This document shows, in pieces, positions 26,217-36,990 of a stretch of DNA of 64,000 nt (its first letter is position 1; each line of letters starts with the position of its first letter). Position numbers and translations under genes: made by a program. The notes beneath the pieces were generated by a model, which did not search any database, was not told the origin of the DNA, and saw only the letters and a program-made list of their open reading frames with translations. Source of the DNA: Planctomycetaceae bacterium (lineage in GTDB: Bacteria; Planctomycetota; Phycisphaerae; Phycisphaerales; SM1A02); NCBI GenBank assembly GCA_027490145.1, contig JAIXYQ010000013.1, forward strand, positions 1 through 64,000, read 5' to 3'.

Positions 26217-27581
26217 TCAGCGTCGGCGCCGTGAGTTCAGCAGTGAGCCGCCGAACATCAGCACGATCGCACCGGGCGCAGGAACATCGGGGACATCCGG
26301 ACCATCAGGTCCATCCGGTCCGTCGGGGTTGTCTGGCCAGTCCGGACCGCCATCCGGTCCGTCGGGCGGGTTGGTATCGGGGTCGACGGGGTCATCCGGA
26401 TCCTCGCCATCCGGCCAATCCGGTCCATCGGGATCAGTCGGATCCTCGGGATTCTCGGGATCGGTCGGGTCATCCGGATCATCCGGATCATCCGGGTCAT
26501 CTGGATCGTCCGGATCGTCGGGGTCATCTGGCAGCTCCGGATCGATCGTGATGATCGGCGGGAACTGTGGCCGTGGACGAAGCGGATTCGTGTTGGGCTG
26601 TGAGGACTGGTTCAGCGGTGCTTCGCTCCGTGCCTGCCGAGACCGCGTGGCGGTCGAGGCAAAGCTGATCTCGCTGAACTCGAACCCCGCGCCTTCGCCA
26701 ACGCTTGCGAACGTTGGATTGCTGCCGGAGATGAACCGGGCGCCGAACGCGCCCCCGCCTCCTGCATCCTGAAACGGCCCGCGACCAGCGAAGGCCACGC
26801 CATCTCCATTGATGCGGCCATCGGCCATTGACACGGCCGAGAGGGGCGCGGTGATCTGAAGCCCGATGACCGGGGCATCCAACGTGACGCCGAATTCAGT
26901 CAAGTCGAAGGGAATCGTCACGACCGGCATGGCGCGCCCACCGAATGAAACGTCCGCACCGATGGCCCATGTTGCAATTTTCTCCGCATCAAGCGTGATG
27001 GACTTCTCGGCGTACTTCGGGTTCGCGAGCGTTCCGCCGATCATGACCCGGATCACCGAGCCAACCGCTGGGGCGGGACCAGCCAGAATGACCTCGGGGT
27101 ACAAATCGAGCCCTGAAGCGTCATCGAAGATGGGCGACACCAGGATGGAGTACTCCAGTGCCGTGACGCCGACGCCGCGAACGCCGTAGTGCACGTTGGG
27201 GCTGGCCATGGCTGCCCCGGGCGTGATCGATGCATCAAGATCCTCTCGGGCATCGGAGACGGCCGTGGCCAGCAGCACGCTGCCGGCGGACACGCCATCC
27301 TCGGGATTGACGCTGACCCACGATCCATCAGGCAACTGGAGCTTGAGGAGCCGTTCTGCAGCCGCTTCAGTGGCGGCGAACGACACAGGTCGGTCCCCGA
27401 TCCTGCGCTCGGAAATGATGCCGTTCTCATCGATCGGTGGCGGCGGCTGGTCCGAGGTCGGCGCCTGAGGCCGCAGGATGAGGTCGGCGGGCGCTCGCTG
27501 CACCATCGCCAACGCAAGAGCGGCGCCCAAGCACGAAGCCAGGCGCCACGACGTGGCGACGCGAATCATTCGTTGTTCCAT
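26217..27581 (-). CDS. Exported protein with Asp-Pro repeat and PEP-CTERM-like tail
   Basis: A 454-residue protein. The signal peptide ends near ADLILRP. A beta-rich body of about 290 residues follows (no named domain; FDLTEFGVTLDAPVIGLQI is a sample). A low-complexity linker of about 90 residues consists mainly of Asp-Pro-Asp, Asp-Gly-Pro and Trp-Pro-Asp units. The extreme C-terminus is VPAPGAIVLMFGG, a short hydrophobic stretch and RRRR, matching the three-part PEP-CTERM sorting signal for exosortase processing. It is probably a surface or exopolysaccharide-associated protein. A GGAGGGAGAGAGG stretch precedes the start; ATG 27569 is an alternative. Confidence 0.82.
   Translation of the reverse strand: MEQRMIRVATSWRLASCLGAALALAMVQRAPADLILRPQAPTSDQPPPPIDENGIISERRIGDRPVSFAATEAAAERLLKLQLPDGSWVSVNPEDGVSAGSVLLATAVSDAREDLDASITPGAAMASPNVHYGVRGVGVTALEYSILVSPIFDDASGLDLYPEVILAGPAPAVGSVIRVMIGGTLANPKYAEKSITLDAEKIATWAIGADVSFGGRAMPVVTIPFDLTEFGVTLDAPVIGLQITAPLSAVSMADGRINGDGVAFAGRGPFQDAGGGGAFGARFISGSNPTFASVGEGAGFEFSEISFASTATRSRQARSEAPLNQSSQPNTNPLRPRPQFPPIITIDPELPDDPDDPDDPDDPDDPDDPDDPTDPENPEDPTDPDGPDWPDGEDPDDPVDPDTNPPDGPDGGPDWPDNPDGPDGPDGPDVPDVPAPGAIVLMFGGSLLNSRRRR
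26276..26535. repeat. Low-complexity 9-bp (TCATCCGGA-type) coding repeats
   Basis: The stretch is made of imperfect copies of TCATCCGGA, TCATCTGGA and TCGTCCGGA-like units on the plus strand. They encode Asp-Pro-Asp and Asp-Gly-Pro repeats on the minus strand. The purest block is about 26465-26530. Copy number is probably variable through slippage. Confidence 0.85.
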
Positions 27582-27665
27582 GCCCTCTCTCCCTCCGCAC
27601 GGGCGATGCGCCCGGACGTCCTCTACCGTCGGTTACGCAGGGGGGCTCCACAAGTTGCAGTGAAG

Positions 27666-27685
27666 GGATTCTTTCACGCGAATCC
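27666..27685. terminator. Weak hairpin after tadA
   Basis: GGATTC and GAATCC form a 6-bp stem with an 8-base loop immediately after the tadA stop on the minus strand. CTTCACT follows on that strand. It is short and only moderately stable. Confidence 0.4.
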
Positions 27686-27687
27686 GA

Positions 27688-28164
27688 TTATCCAGACGCG
27701 GCGGCGGCCCGTCGCTCGGCCCGACGGCGGCGAAAGAAAGCCCGGAGGACCTGCGCGCAGGGGCCATGCAGGATGCCGGGCAGGACCGGGCACCGATGGT
27801 TGAGCCGGGTGTCCTGGGGCACGTTCATCAGGCTGCCGCACGCTCCCGCCTTGGGATCGCTCGCTCCGAACACGATGCGGGCCATGCGGGCATTGACCAA
27901 GGCGCCGGCGCACATGCTGCAGGGTTCGAGCGTCACCGCGATCGAGCAGCCGATGAGCCGCCATGAGCCAAGGCGTTCGCCGGCCTGGCGCATCGCCACG
28001 ACCTCGGCGTGCCCCGTGGGATCGGTGGAGGCCTCTCGATTGTTCGCCGCTTCGCCGAGCACCTCGCCGCCGCGGTAGACGACGGCGCCAACGGGGATCT
28101 CACCGGCGGCCGCTGCCGATCGCGCGAGCTCAAGGGCTCGACGCATCATGCGGACGTCCGTCAC
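27688..28164 (-). CDS. tadA: tRNA(Arg) adenosine-34 deaminase TadA
   Basis: A 158-residue zinc deaminase converting A34 to inosine in tRNA-Arg(ACG). The zinc and catalytic motif HAE is in PTGHAEVVAM, and the second motif PCSMC is in LEPCSMCAGALV. The C-terminal part carries RVFFRRRR-type basic residues. I chose the GTG at 28164, which has a GGGAG site 5 nt upstream; ATGs at 28149 and 28146 would remove part of the first helix. It follows tatC and tatD on the same strand. Confidence 0.93.
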   Translation of the reverse strand: MTDVRMMRRALELARSAAAAGEIPVGAVVYRGGEVLGEAANNREASTDPTGHAEVVAMRQAGERLGSWRLIGCSIAVTLEPCSMCAGALVNARMARIVFGASDPKAGACGSLMNVPQDTRLNHRCPVLPGILHGPCAQVLRAFFRRRRAERRAAAASG

Positions 28165-28223
28165 GGTCGCTCCCGGCGGAAGTCGACGCCGACGTCGCCT
28201 GATCCTGGAGTGGAGGCCGGGCA

Positions 28224-29246
28224 TCAGCGTTCGTCGTCGCGATCGTTCCCGCCGCCGCGGTCGAGTCCAACCAGGCCCCGCGTCACCGCACCTCGCGCCA
28301 CCCTGCTGGCCGGCGCGACGACCAGCAACAGGATGCCGAGTTCGTAGAGCAAGTACAGCGGTCCGGTCAGCAGGCCGAGGCTCAGCATGTCGCCCGGGCC
28401 GACGATCGCAGCCACCACGAGCGCGCCGAAGAACGCGAACTTGCGCCACTTCCGCAGCATGGGAGCGTCGACGAGTCCCATCCACCCCAGGAGCAACGTC
28501 ACCACGGGCACCTGGAAACTCAGCGCCGTCCCGAGGGCAAGCATGATGATGAGGCTGATGTAGTTGGACAGGTGGTAGACCTGCATCAGCGTTCCCGGGC
28601 GCACCATCGGTAGGGACAGGATCTCGGCCTGGGTGCCCGAGTCGCCGAAGGGCACCGCCACGCGAACGGTGTGTTCGGTCGTGTTGACCCAGGAACTGCC
28701 CGGCGCGGGTGCAGCGGGATCGGCCGCCAGCAACGGCAGCGTCGGGCCGACCGCCGTGCTGGATGGCGTGACGTCGACCAGCGTCGGGATGTTGCCGCTC
28801 ATGGCGATGAGCCCGCGCAGCATCAGGGGCAGGATCGCGAAGTACATGAGCGCCAGGCCGCAGGCCGCCAACAGCGTGCTGAGTGGCACGAGGAAGTGGG
28901 CGAAGCGCCGTTCATGCGCATAGAGGCCGGGCGAGATGAATCGCCAGGCCTGGTAGAGGACCCACGGCAGGCTGACCAGGATCGCCCCGATCAGCGAGAG
29001 CTTCATGTCGACCGCGAGCGACTCGATGGGCGACATGACCTGGAGCTGGGCGGGCAGGCCCTCGGCCCGCAACGCATCGAGCACCGGATCCGTGAGGATC
29101 GCCCTGATTTGGGGGGCCACGAAGAACAGGCCGATCGCGAGCGGCAGGGGAACGAGCGCCGCCATGAAGAGCCGCTTGCGCAGCTCTTCCAGGTGATCGC
29201 CGAAGCTCATCACCGCGTCTTCGGGCTCGCGTTGGTCCAAGGGCAC
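28224..29246 (-). CDS. tatC: Sec-independent (Tat) translocase subunit TatC, enlarged
   Basis: A 340-residue TatC, against about 250 usually. The N-terminal signature MSFGDHLEELRKRL is at residues 13-26, with LPWVLYQAWRFISPGLYAHER following; six membrane segments are expected. An insertion of about 70 residues lies between the third and fourth membrane helices, on the predicted outer side (LVDVTPSSTAVGP to LSLPMVRPGT). The C-terminal tail is Arg/Asp-rich. TatC binds twin-arginine signal peptides; ActB in this window has such a signal. GTG at 29246 has an AGGA site; ATG at 29210 is an alternative. Confidence 0.93.
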   Translation of the reverse strand: MPLDQREPEDAVMSFGDHLEELRKRLFMAALVPLPLAIGLFFVAPQIRAILTDPVLDALRAEGLPAQLQVMSPIESLAVDMKLSLIGAILVSLPWVLYQAWRFISPGLYAHERRFAHFLVPLSTLLAACGLALMYFAILPLMLRGLIAMSGNIPTLVDVTPSSTAVGPTLPLLAADPAAPAPGSSWVNTTEHTVRVAVPFGDSGTQAEILSLPMVRPGTLMQVYHLSNYISLIIMLALGTALSFQVPVVTLLLGWMGLVDAPMLRKWRKFAFFGALVVAAIVGPGDMLSLGLLTGPLYLLYELGILLLVVAPASRVARGAVTRGLVGLDRGGGNDRDDER

Positions 29247-29255
29247 GGTGGGATC

Positions 29256-30062
29256 CTACGACGCCAGGCTGACCCGACCGTCGGGGGTGGGCAGTCCGAA
29301 GAACGCCCGGGCATTGCGGTCGAGGATCGATTCAAGCTCGGTTGCCGGCATCCCTCGCAGCGAGGCGATCGCGCGGGCGGTGTGCACCACGAAGGCCGGT
29401 TCGCACGGGCGAACCGAGCGCACCGGCTCCGGCGACAGGAAGGGCGCGTCGGTCTCGACCATCATGCGGTCCAGCGGAACGAGGGCGATCGCCTCGCGCA
29501 GCGCAGGTGCGTTGCGGTACGTCGCCACCCCGGTGAAGGACACGCTGGCACCGAACTCCAGCAGCATCTGCAGTTCACGAGGTCCGGCGGTGAAGCAGTG
29601 AAACACGAACCGGTGGCTGGGCAATCCACTGGCCTTGAGCACCGGGATCAGGTCATCGAAGGCATCCCGGCAGTGGATGATGATGGGCTTGGCCAGTCCC
29701 TGGGCGGTCCACTGGGTGATGTGGTCCAGGTGCGCGTCGAGCGCCGCGCGCTGCCGATCCAGCGATGGCTGCGGGTGGAAGCGATCCAAGCCCAGCTCTC
29801 CCCAGGCCACGCAGCGCGGGTCCGTGGCGCACGCCCGCATCTGGTCCCAATCGTTGGGGTCGTCGCAGTGGAGGGGGTGCAGCCCCGCGGAGAACCAGAC
29901 CGCCGGGTGGGCATTGGCGACCCGCTGGCACGCCATCGCATCGGGACTGGACGTACTGACGGTGATGACCTGGCTGACCCCGGCCGCTGCCGCGGTCGCC
30001 ATGCATTCATCGACCCGGTCCACGAACTGGGGAAAGGTCAGGTGGCAGTGGGTGTCGATCAC
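29256..30062 (-). CDS. tatD: TatD-family metal-dependent DNase
   Basis: A 268-residue TIM-barrel hydrolase with the metal-binding HxH (IDTHCHL) at the N-terminus, GLHPLH, GELGLDRF, the HCRDA strand, FHCFTAG and VETDAPFLSP. TatD proteins are 3'-5' deoxyribonucleases or related phosphodiesterases; despite the name they are not part of the translocase. The start is GTG at 30062. The stop overlaps the ribosome site of tatC, giving a tatD-tatC-tadA operon. GLHPLHC replaces the more usual GxHPH form. Confidence 0.93.
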   Translation of the reverse strand: MIDTHCHLTFPQFVDRVDECMATAAAAGVSQVITVSTSSPDAMACQRVANAHPAVWFSAGLHPLHCDDPNDWDQMRACATDPRCVAWGELGLDRFHPQPSLDRQRAALDAHLDHITQWTAQGLAKPIIIHCRDAFDDLIPVLKASGLPSHRFVFHCFTAGPRELQMLLEFGASVSFTGVATYRNAPALREAIALVPLDRMMVETDAPFLSPEPVRSVRPCEPAFVVHTARAIASLRGMPATELESILDRNARAFFGLPTPDGRVSLAS

Positions 30063-30106
30063 GGTTTGAGGCTAGCGGGGGCGGCAGCGGCTCCCCGTTA
30101 TAGTCC

Positions 30107-30177
30107 TATAATAATCAACCGAACATGGCTCAGGGTTCCCTTCCCTTGACTCTTCCGAGCGGGGAGCCCTAACCTAT
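30107..30177. promoter_or_regulatory. AT-rich promoter region between tatD and actA
   Basis: TATAAT at 30107-30112 on the plus strand overlaps a TATTAT on the minus strand. Further down, TTGACT at 30146-30151 is followed after 18 bp by TAACCT (30170-30175). The second pair is the better candidate for the ACIII operon promoter because it has both boxes. Its start would leave a leader of about 35-40 nt containing the hairpin at 30183-30209. Confidence 0.4.
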
Positions 30178-30182
30178 GGGAT

Positions 30183-30209
30183 CCTCTTCGTGAAAGTTTT
30201 CACAAGAGG
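30183..30209 (+). promoter_or_regulatory. Leader hairpin covering the actA ribosome-binding site
   Basis: CCTCTT (30183-30188) pairs perfectly with AAGAGG (30204-30209), and inside it GTGAAA (30190-30195) pairs with TTTCAC (30198-30203). AGAGG is the only good Shine-Dalgarno site for actA, 8 nt before its ATG. In RNA the fold would hide it. As DNA, GTGAAA-GT-TTTCAC is also a perfect dyad that could be a repressor site. Confidence 0.5.
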
Positions 30210-30217
30210 CCTTACCC

Positions 30218-30871
30218 ATGAGCCGATTCCTGTTTCCCCGTTGGTCGAACGCCGTCCTGCCCCTGGTGGCTGTGGGCGGAGCGATCGCACCGCTCTACAT
30301 CGTCTTCCTCATCGCCTACGCGTGGAGCCCGAAGACGATCGAGGTGGGCTACAAGCCCACGCAGCCCGTTCCGTACAGCCATGCCCTCCACGTCGGCCAG
30401 CTGGGACTGGACTGCCGCTACTGCCACACGACGGTGGACCGCGCTGCGCATGCGAGCGTGCCGGCGACCCAGACGTGCATGAACTGCCATACGCAGGTTC
30501 AGAAGGACAGCCCAAAGTTGAAGCCCGTCCGCGAGAGCTACGCGAGCGGCCTCTCGGTGCTGTGGACCCGCGTGCACGATCTTCCGGACTACTCGTACTT
30601 CGACCACAGCGCGCACGTGAATCGTGGCGTGTCGTGCGTCGAGTGCCACGGTCGCGTGGATCAGATGGAAGTGGTGCAGAAGGCCGCGCCCATGAGCATG
30701 GGCTGGTGCCTGGAGTGCCACCGCAATCCGACCGACAACCTGCGTCCGCTCGATCGCATCACCCAGCTGTCCTGGGACCAGCGCACCGAGATGACGGCCG
30801 AGGAGCGTGAAGCGCTCAAGAAGCTCTATCACATCAGCCCGAGCGAGAACTGCTCGACCTGCCATCGCTGA
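30218..30871 (+). CDS. actA: Alternative complex III pentaheme cytochrome c subunit ActA
   Basis: A 217-residue protein with one N-terminal membrane anchor (about 12-35) and five CxxCH heme c motifs, beginning at Cys66, 87, 140, 164 and 212. It is the pentaheme subunit of ACIII, which oxidises menaquinol or ubiquinol and passes electrons to the terminal oxidase. It heads the operon actABCDEF-SCO-coxBACD. The leader hairpin covers its AGAGG ribosome site, so expression may be controlled at translation. Confidence 0.95.
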   Translation: MSRFLFPRWSNAVLPLVAVGGAIAPLYIVFLIAYAWSPKTIEVGYKPTQPVPYSHALHVGQLGLDCRYCHTTVDRAAHASVPATQTCMNCHTQVQKDSPKLKPVRESYASGLSVLWTRVHDLPDYSYFDHSAHVNRGVSCVECHGRVDQMEVVQKAAPMSMGWCLECHRNPTDNLRPLDRITQLSWDQRTEMTAEEREALKKLYHISPSENCSTCHR

Positions 30872-30917
30872 CCGCGCGAGCCGCGCTCCACCACGAACAC
30901 CAAAGAGCCGACCAACC

Positions 30918-33900
30918 ATGGACCAGACGACCAGCAGCACCTGCGAGACACGAGCCGCCGAAGCGCCTTCGGCACCAGTTCCCACGGGCCGTGCCCATTG
31001 GCGCAGCGTCGAGGAATTGCAGCAGACCCCCGAGTTCCGCAGCTTCCTGGACCGCGAGTTCCCCGAGGGTGCGAGCGAGGCCTCGGAAGAGGACCGTCGG
31101 CAGTTCATCAAGGTGATGGGGGCGAGCTTTGCGCTGGCGGGCGTGGCCAGCAGCGGCTGCCTTCGCTGGCCCGAGACCAAGATCGTTCCTGCCGCCCGCG
31201 GCCAGGAGAATCGCGTGGCGGGGCACCCGGTGTCCTTCGCCACGTGCCTGCAGGTCGACGGCGTCGCCGTGCCGGCGATGGCCACGAGCTACGAAGGCCG
31301 CCCGATCAAGCTCGACGGCAATGAGCGTCATCCTTCGGCCAGCGGTGGATCGTCGGCGATGACGCAGGCGCGCATCCTCGAGCTCTATGACCCGGATCGC
31401 ATCCGTTCGACCACGCAGAAGGGTGCCCCCTCGAGCCTGCCGGAGTTCGACGGCTGGTGGTCCACCCACGCCAATGCCCTCCGTGCCAAGCAGGGCGAGG
31501 GTCTTGCGATCCTGTCCGAAGCGATCGGTGGCGACGTGCACGCGCGCGCCCTCGAACTCGTCACGAAGGCCTTCCCGAAGGCGCGCCTCTACGTGCATGC
31601 TCCGGCGGGCCAGTCGGCCGAGCAGGCCGGCACGGCCATCGCGTTCGGCGCCGCGAAGCGCGTCTTGCCCGACTTCGGCAAGGCCAAGGTCGTCGTCTCG
31701 TTCGGCAGCGACTTCCTTGCGGATCACCCCGCGAGCGTTCGCTTCGCCGGCGACTACGCCAAGGGGCGTCGACTTGATTCGACCGATCCGAAGCAGCAGC
31801 AGATCACCCGTCTCTACAGCATCGAGAGCCGCCTGAGCCTCACCGGCATGAACGCCGATGAGCGCATCGCCGTGAAGCCGTCGCAGGTGCAGGCCATCGC
31901 GGCGATGGTCGCGGATCGCCTCGGAGCCGTGCCGGGTTGCGCGACCGCCGCAGACGCCAAGCTCGACGAACAGGCCACCAAGGTCGTTGACGCCCTGCTC
32001 AAGGACCTGAAGGACGCCGGTCCGCGCGCGCTCGTCGTGGCGGGTCCGACGCAGCCCGCCGCCGTGCATGCGATCGCCTGCGCGATCAACCAGAAGCTCG
32101 GTGGAGCCGGCACCACGGTCACCTACATCCCCGCGCCCGCTGCGGCTCCCGGCATCGTGGAGTTCGCCCGGGATGCCGCCTCGATCGACACGCTCGTCGT
32201 GCTCGGTGGCAATCCGGCATACGACGCGCCCGCGTCGCTCGGCGTCGCCGCGCTCATCGCCAAGATCCCCAACGTGGTGCGCCTGGCGTACCGCAACGAT
32301 GAGTCATCGGTGGCCTGCGGACATGGCTGGGTCATCGCTGCTGCCCACCCGCTCGAGTGCTGGGGTGACGGCGCCTCGTGGGATGGCACGCTCTCGATCC
32401 AGCAGCCCCTGATCCTGCCCATGATGGGTGCGGAAGCGGGAGGGCTGTCGGCGGTCGAGCTCCTGCTTCGCGTGGCGGGCCACGAACCGCGCACGGCCTA
32501 CGACTTCACGCGTCAGGTCTACGCGCGCAAGAGCGGCCTGGCCGGCGCCGATTTCGAGGTGGCGTGGCGCGCGGCCCTCAGCGAAGGCTGGTGGCCGGGC
32601 ACGAATGCGAAGAGCCAGTCGGCGCTCGCCGTCGATGCAGCGAAGGTCGCCGCCGCCCCGGTCAGCGCCGCGGGTGACGTCGAACTCAGCCTGTTCTTCG
32701 ATTCGAAGGTCCACGACGGCCGCTTCGCCAACCTCGGTTGGATGCAGGAGCTGCCCGACGTGGTGACCAAGATCACCTGGGACAACGCGCTGCTCATGTC
32801 GCCCTCGATGGCCACGTCGATGGGCCTCAAGGCGGCCAGCATGGTGCGCGTCAAGACCGCCGGCGGCTCGGTGGTGGCCGCGGTGTGGGTGCTTCCGGGC
32901 CATGCCGAGGGATGCGTCTCGCTGGCACTCGGCTACGGCCGCGGCGCTCCGGCGGGTCGCCTGGCCGAGGGCTGCGGCTTCGATGGATACGCGGTCATGG
33001 TGCCAGGTGCGTTCAGCAGTGCGTGCGAACTCACCAAGGAATCCGGGACCTACGAGTTCGCCCACACCCAGGACCACGGTGCGATCAATCCGTTCGACGC
33101 CACGGTCTCGGCGCTCAAGCCCAACGTGCCGGCGGACGGCGTGGCCGAGCGCCTCGGCGGGCTCGTGCGCGAGGCGACCCTGGGCGAGTACCGCGACCAT
33201 CCCGACTTCGCCAAGCACCGCGTGCACGTCGTGCACCGCCTTTCGCTCTGGGAAGAGACCAACCTCGACGGCGCGAAGTTCCGTTGGGCCATGAGCGTGG
33301 ACCTGGGCACCTGCACCGGGTGCAGCGCCTGCGTCACCGCTTGCCAGGCGGAGAACAACATTCCCATCGTCGGCAAGGCGATGGTCAAGCGCGGCCGCGA
33401 GATGCACTGGATGCGCATCGACCGCTACTTCAAGGGCCCGCAGGGTTCGCCCACCGGATTCGCGGTGCAGCCGGTCACCTGCATGCAGTGCGAGAACGCA
33501 CCGTGCGAGCAGGTGTGCCCGGTCGCGGCGACGGTCCACGACGAGGACGGCCTCAACTCGATGGTCTACAACCGCTGCATCGGCACGCGCTACTGCAGCA
33601 ACAACTGCCCCTACAAGGTCCGCCGGTTCAACTTCTTCAACTACCACAAGCGCACGCCGGACCGCCAGGAAGGCATCCTGAAGACGCAGCCCGAGTACTA
33701 CATCAGCGAGGGTCCCGACCGCTGGCTCCAGCTGCAGTTCAACCCGGACGTCACGGTGCGCATCCGTGGAGTCATGGAGAAGTGCACCTTCTGCGTGCAG
33801 CGCATCAACCGTGCCCGCATCGAGGCGAAGAACGAGTGGGCCCGCAAGGGCGGCTCGGCCGGCAGCCCCGACTGGAAGGTGGCCGACGGCGCGATCGTCA

Positions 33901-34141
33901 CGGCGTGCCAGCAGGCGTGCCCGAGCGGCGCCATCGTGTTCGGCGACCTGAACGATCCCAACAGCAAGGTCTCGCGGCTGCACCGTCAGCCCACGAGCTA
34001 CCAGATGCTCGAGGAACTCAACACCAAGACCCGCCTGCGCTACGTCGCGCGCGTCACCAACCCGGCCATCGAACGTCCCTCGGCGGACGGTGGCCACGGT
34101 CACGGCACGCACGGCCACGATGCGCATGACAAGGAGCACTC

Positions 34142-34145
<4 letters not shown>
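30918..34145 (+). CDS. actB: Alternative complex III iron-sulfur subunit ActB
   Basis: A 1075-residue protein. A twin-arginine-type signal ([16 protein letters not shown] near residue 56) ends in a lipobox-like SSGC. The large N-terminal part resembles a molybdopterin oxidoreductase but is thought to lack cofactor in this family. The C-terminal ferredoxin part carries four cluster motifs: [24 protein letters not shown], the [10 protein letters not shown] region, and CTFC with CQQACPSG. The tail is His-rich ([12 protein letters not shown]). It is the iron-sulfur wire of ACIII. It overlaps actC by 4 nt. Confidence 0.95.
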
Positions 34146-35665
<1,520 letters not shown>

Positions 35666-35689
35666 CGAGACCAGACGAGCACCACAGAC

Positions 35690-36310
35690 ATGACGACGTT
35701 CGCGACACCATCATCGACCACGGCCCCGGCCTCGACGGAAACCTCCGTCGCGCAGACCTGGGGACTCGTGGCCCGCTTCGCCAACCCGGCCGAGCTCATG
35801 CACGCAGCCGAAGCCGTCCGCAAGGCCGGCTACCGCTACTGGGATTGCCACTCGCCGTTCCCGGTGCACGGGATCGACCATGCGATGGGCATCAGCCGGA
35901 CCATCCTGCCCGTGGTCGTCTTCGGCGCGGGTGCCGCCGGCTGCACGCTCGGCTTCCTGCTTCAGTCCTTCACCAACTCGTACGACTTCTCGATCTGGGC
36001 GATGGTGTGGGTCACCGGGTACCCGTTCCTCATCAGCGGCAAGCCGCTGCTGTCGTTCCCCGCCTTCGTGCCCGTCATGTTCGAGCTCACGATCCTGCTG
36101 AGCGCGCTGACCACGGCGTTCGGCATGCTGGCGTTCAACCAGCTGCCCGAGCTCTACCACCCGTTGCTCAAGCACCCGGGATTCGGTCGTGCGACCGATG
36201 ACCGGTTCTTCATCTCGATCGAGGCGCGCGACCCGCAGTTCCTGCGATCCAAGACGGGCGAGTTCCTGAAGTCGCTGGGCGCCTCCAGCGTGGAGGTGGT
36301 CGAGTCATGA
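35690..36310 (+). CDS. actD: Alternative complex III subunit ActD (DUF3341)
   Basis: A 206-residue protein with two central membrane segments. It carries the DUF3341 signature of ActD: LVARFANPAELMHAAEAVR, then RYWDCHSPFPVHGIDHAMG. The C-terminal soluble part has DDRFFISIEARDPQF. It is a structural membrane subunit of ACIII. It lies 24 bp after actC and overlaps actE by 4 nt. Confidence 0.94.
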   Translation: MTTFATPSSTTAPASTETSVAQTWGLVARFANPAELMHAAEAVRKAGYRYWDCHSPFPVHGIDHAMGISRTILPVVVFGAGAAGCTLGFLLQSFTNSYDFSIWAMVWVTGYPFLISGKPLLSFPAFVPVMFELTILLSALTTAFGMLAFNQLPELYHPLLKHPGFGRATDDRFFISIEARDPQFLRSKTGEFLKSLGASSVEVVES

Positions 36311-36990
36311 TGCAGATGCCCCCCAAGATCTTCTTCTACCTCGGCATCGTGGCCGCCTGCGCGGCGCTGATCCCGCCGGTCCTGGCGGTCCAGTCGCGCA
36401 ACACGACCAGCGAGAAGCCACCGCTGCATGCCTTCCTCGACATGGATGTGCAGCCCAAGTTCAAGCCCCAGACCGAATCGGTGCTGTTCGCCGACGGCCG
36501 GTCCGCCCGCCCGCAGCCGGTCGGCACCGTCGCCCGTGACGAGGCGATGGAGGACACCCACCGCAACTTCGGCGTGGTGGATGGCCAGTGGGCCACCTCG
36601 ATGCCGCGTGACCTGCCGGTCTCGATGGACCTGCTCCGGCGCGGCCAGGAACGCTTCAACATCTATTGCACGGCGTGCCACGGCTACGCGGGCGAGGGCA
36701 ACGGCACCGTGAATCGCCGTGCGCTCGAGCTGGTCTCGAACGCATCGGGACCGGTGAACGGCACCGTGTGGGTGCCTGCCAAGAACATCCACGATCCGAC
36801 CGTGACCGTGCAGCCGGTGGGGCAGCTCTACAACACCGTCACGCACGGCATCCGCAACATGGCCGGATACGGCACGCAGATCCCCACCGACGATCGCTGG
36901 GCGATCGTCGCCTACGTGAAGGCCCTGCAGCGCAGCTTCGACGCGCAGCTGCAGGACGTCCCGCCTGACCAACGGAGCAAGGTGCAATGA
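36307..36990 (+). CDS. actE: Alternative complex III monoheme cytochrome c subunit ActE
   Basis: A 227-residue exported or N-anchored cytochrome c with a hydrophobic N-terminus (about 8-28) and one heme motif, CTACH, at residues 121-125. A Met ligand is probable in NMAGYGTQIP, near residue 185. It is the monoheme subunit of ACIII and may hand electrons to the cytochrome domain of CoxB. Its start overlaps the actD stop and its stop overlaps the actF start. Confidence 0.93.
   Translation: MMQMPPKIFFYLGIVAACAALIPPVLAVQSRNTTSEKPPLHAFLDMDVQPKFKPQTESVLFADGRSARPQPVGTVARDEAMEDTHRNFGVVDGQWATSMPRDLPVSMDLLRRGQERFNIYCTACHGYAGEGNGTVNRRALELVSNASGPVNGTVWVPAKNIHDPTVTVQPVGQLYNTVTHGIRNMAGYGTQIPTDDRWAIVAYVKALQRSFDAQLQDVPPDQRSKVQ

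Noticed and set aside
26276-26535. Integron or attachment-site repeats
   Set aside because: The 9-bp repeats keep the reading frame and encode Asp-Pro units, so they are coding low complexity, not recombination sites.
32304-34139. Long open frame opposite actB on the minus strand
   Set aside because: High GC keeps antisense frames open. The translation is rich in Arg, Ala, Val and His with no domain, while the plus strand encodes a clear ActB.
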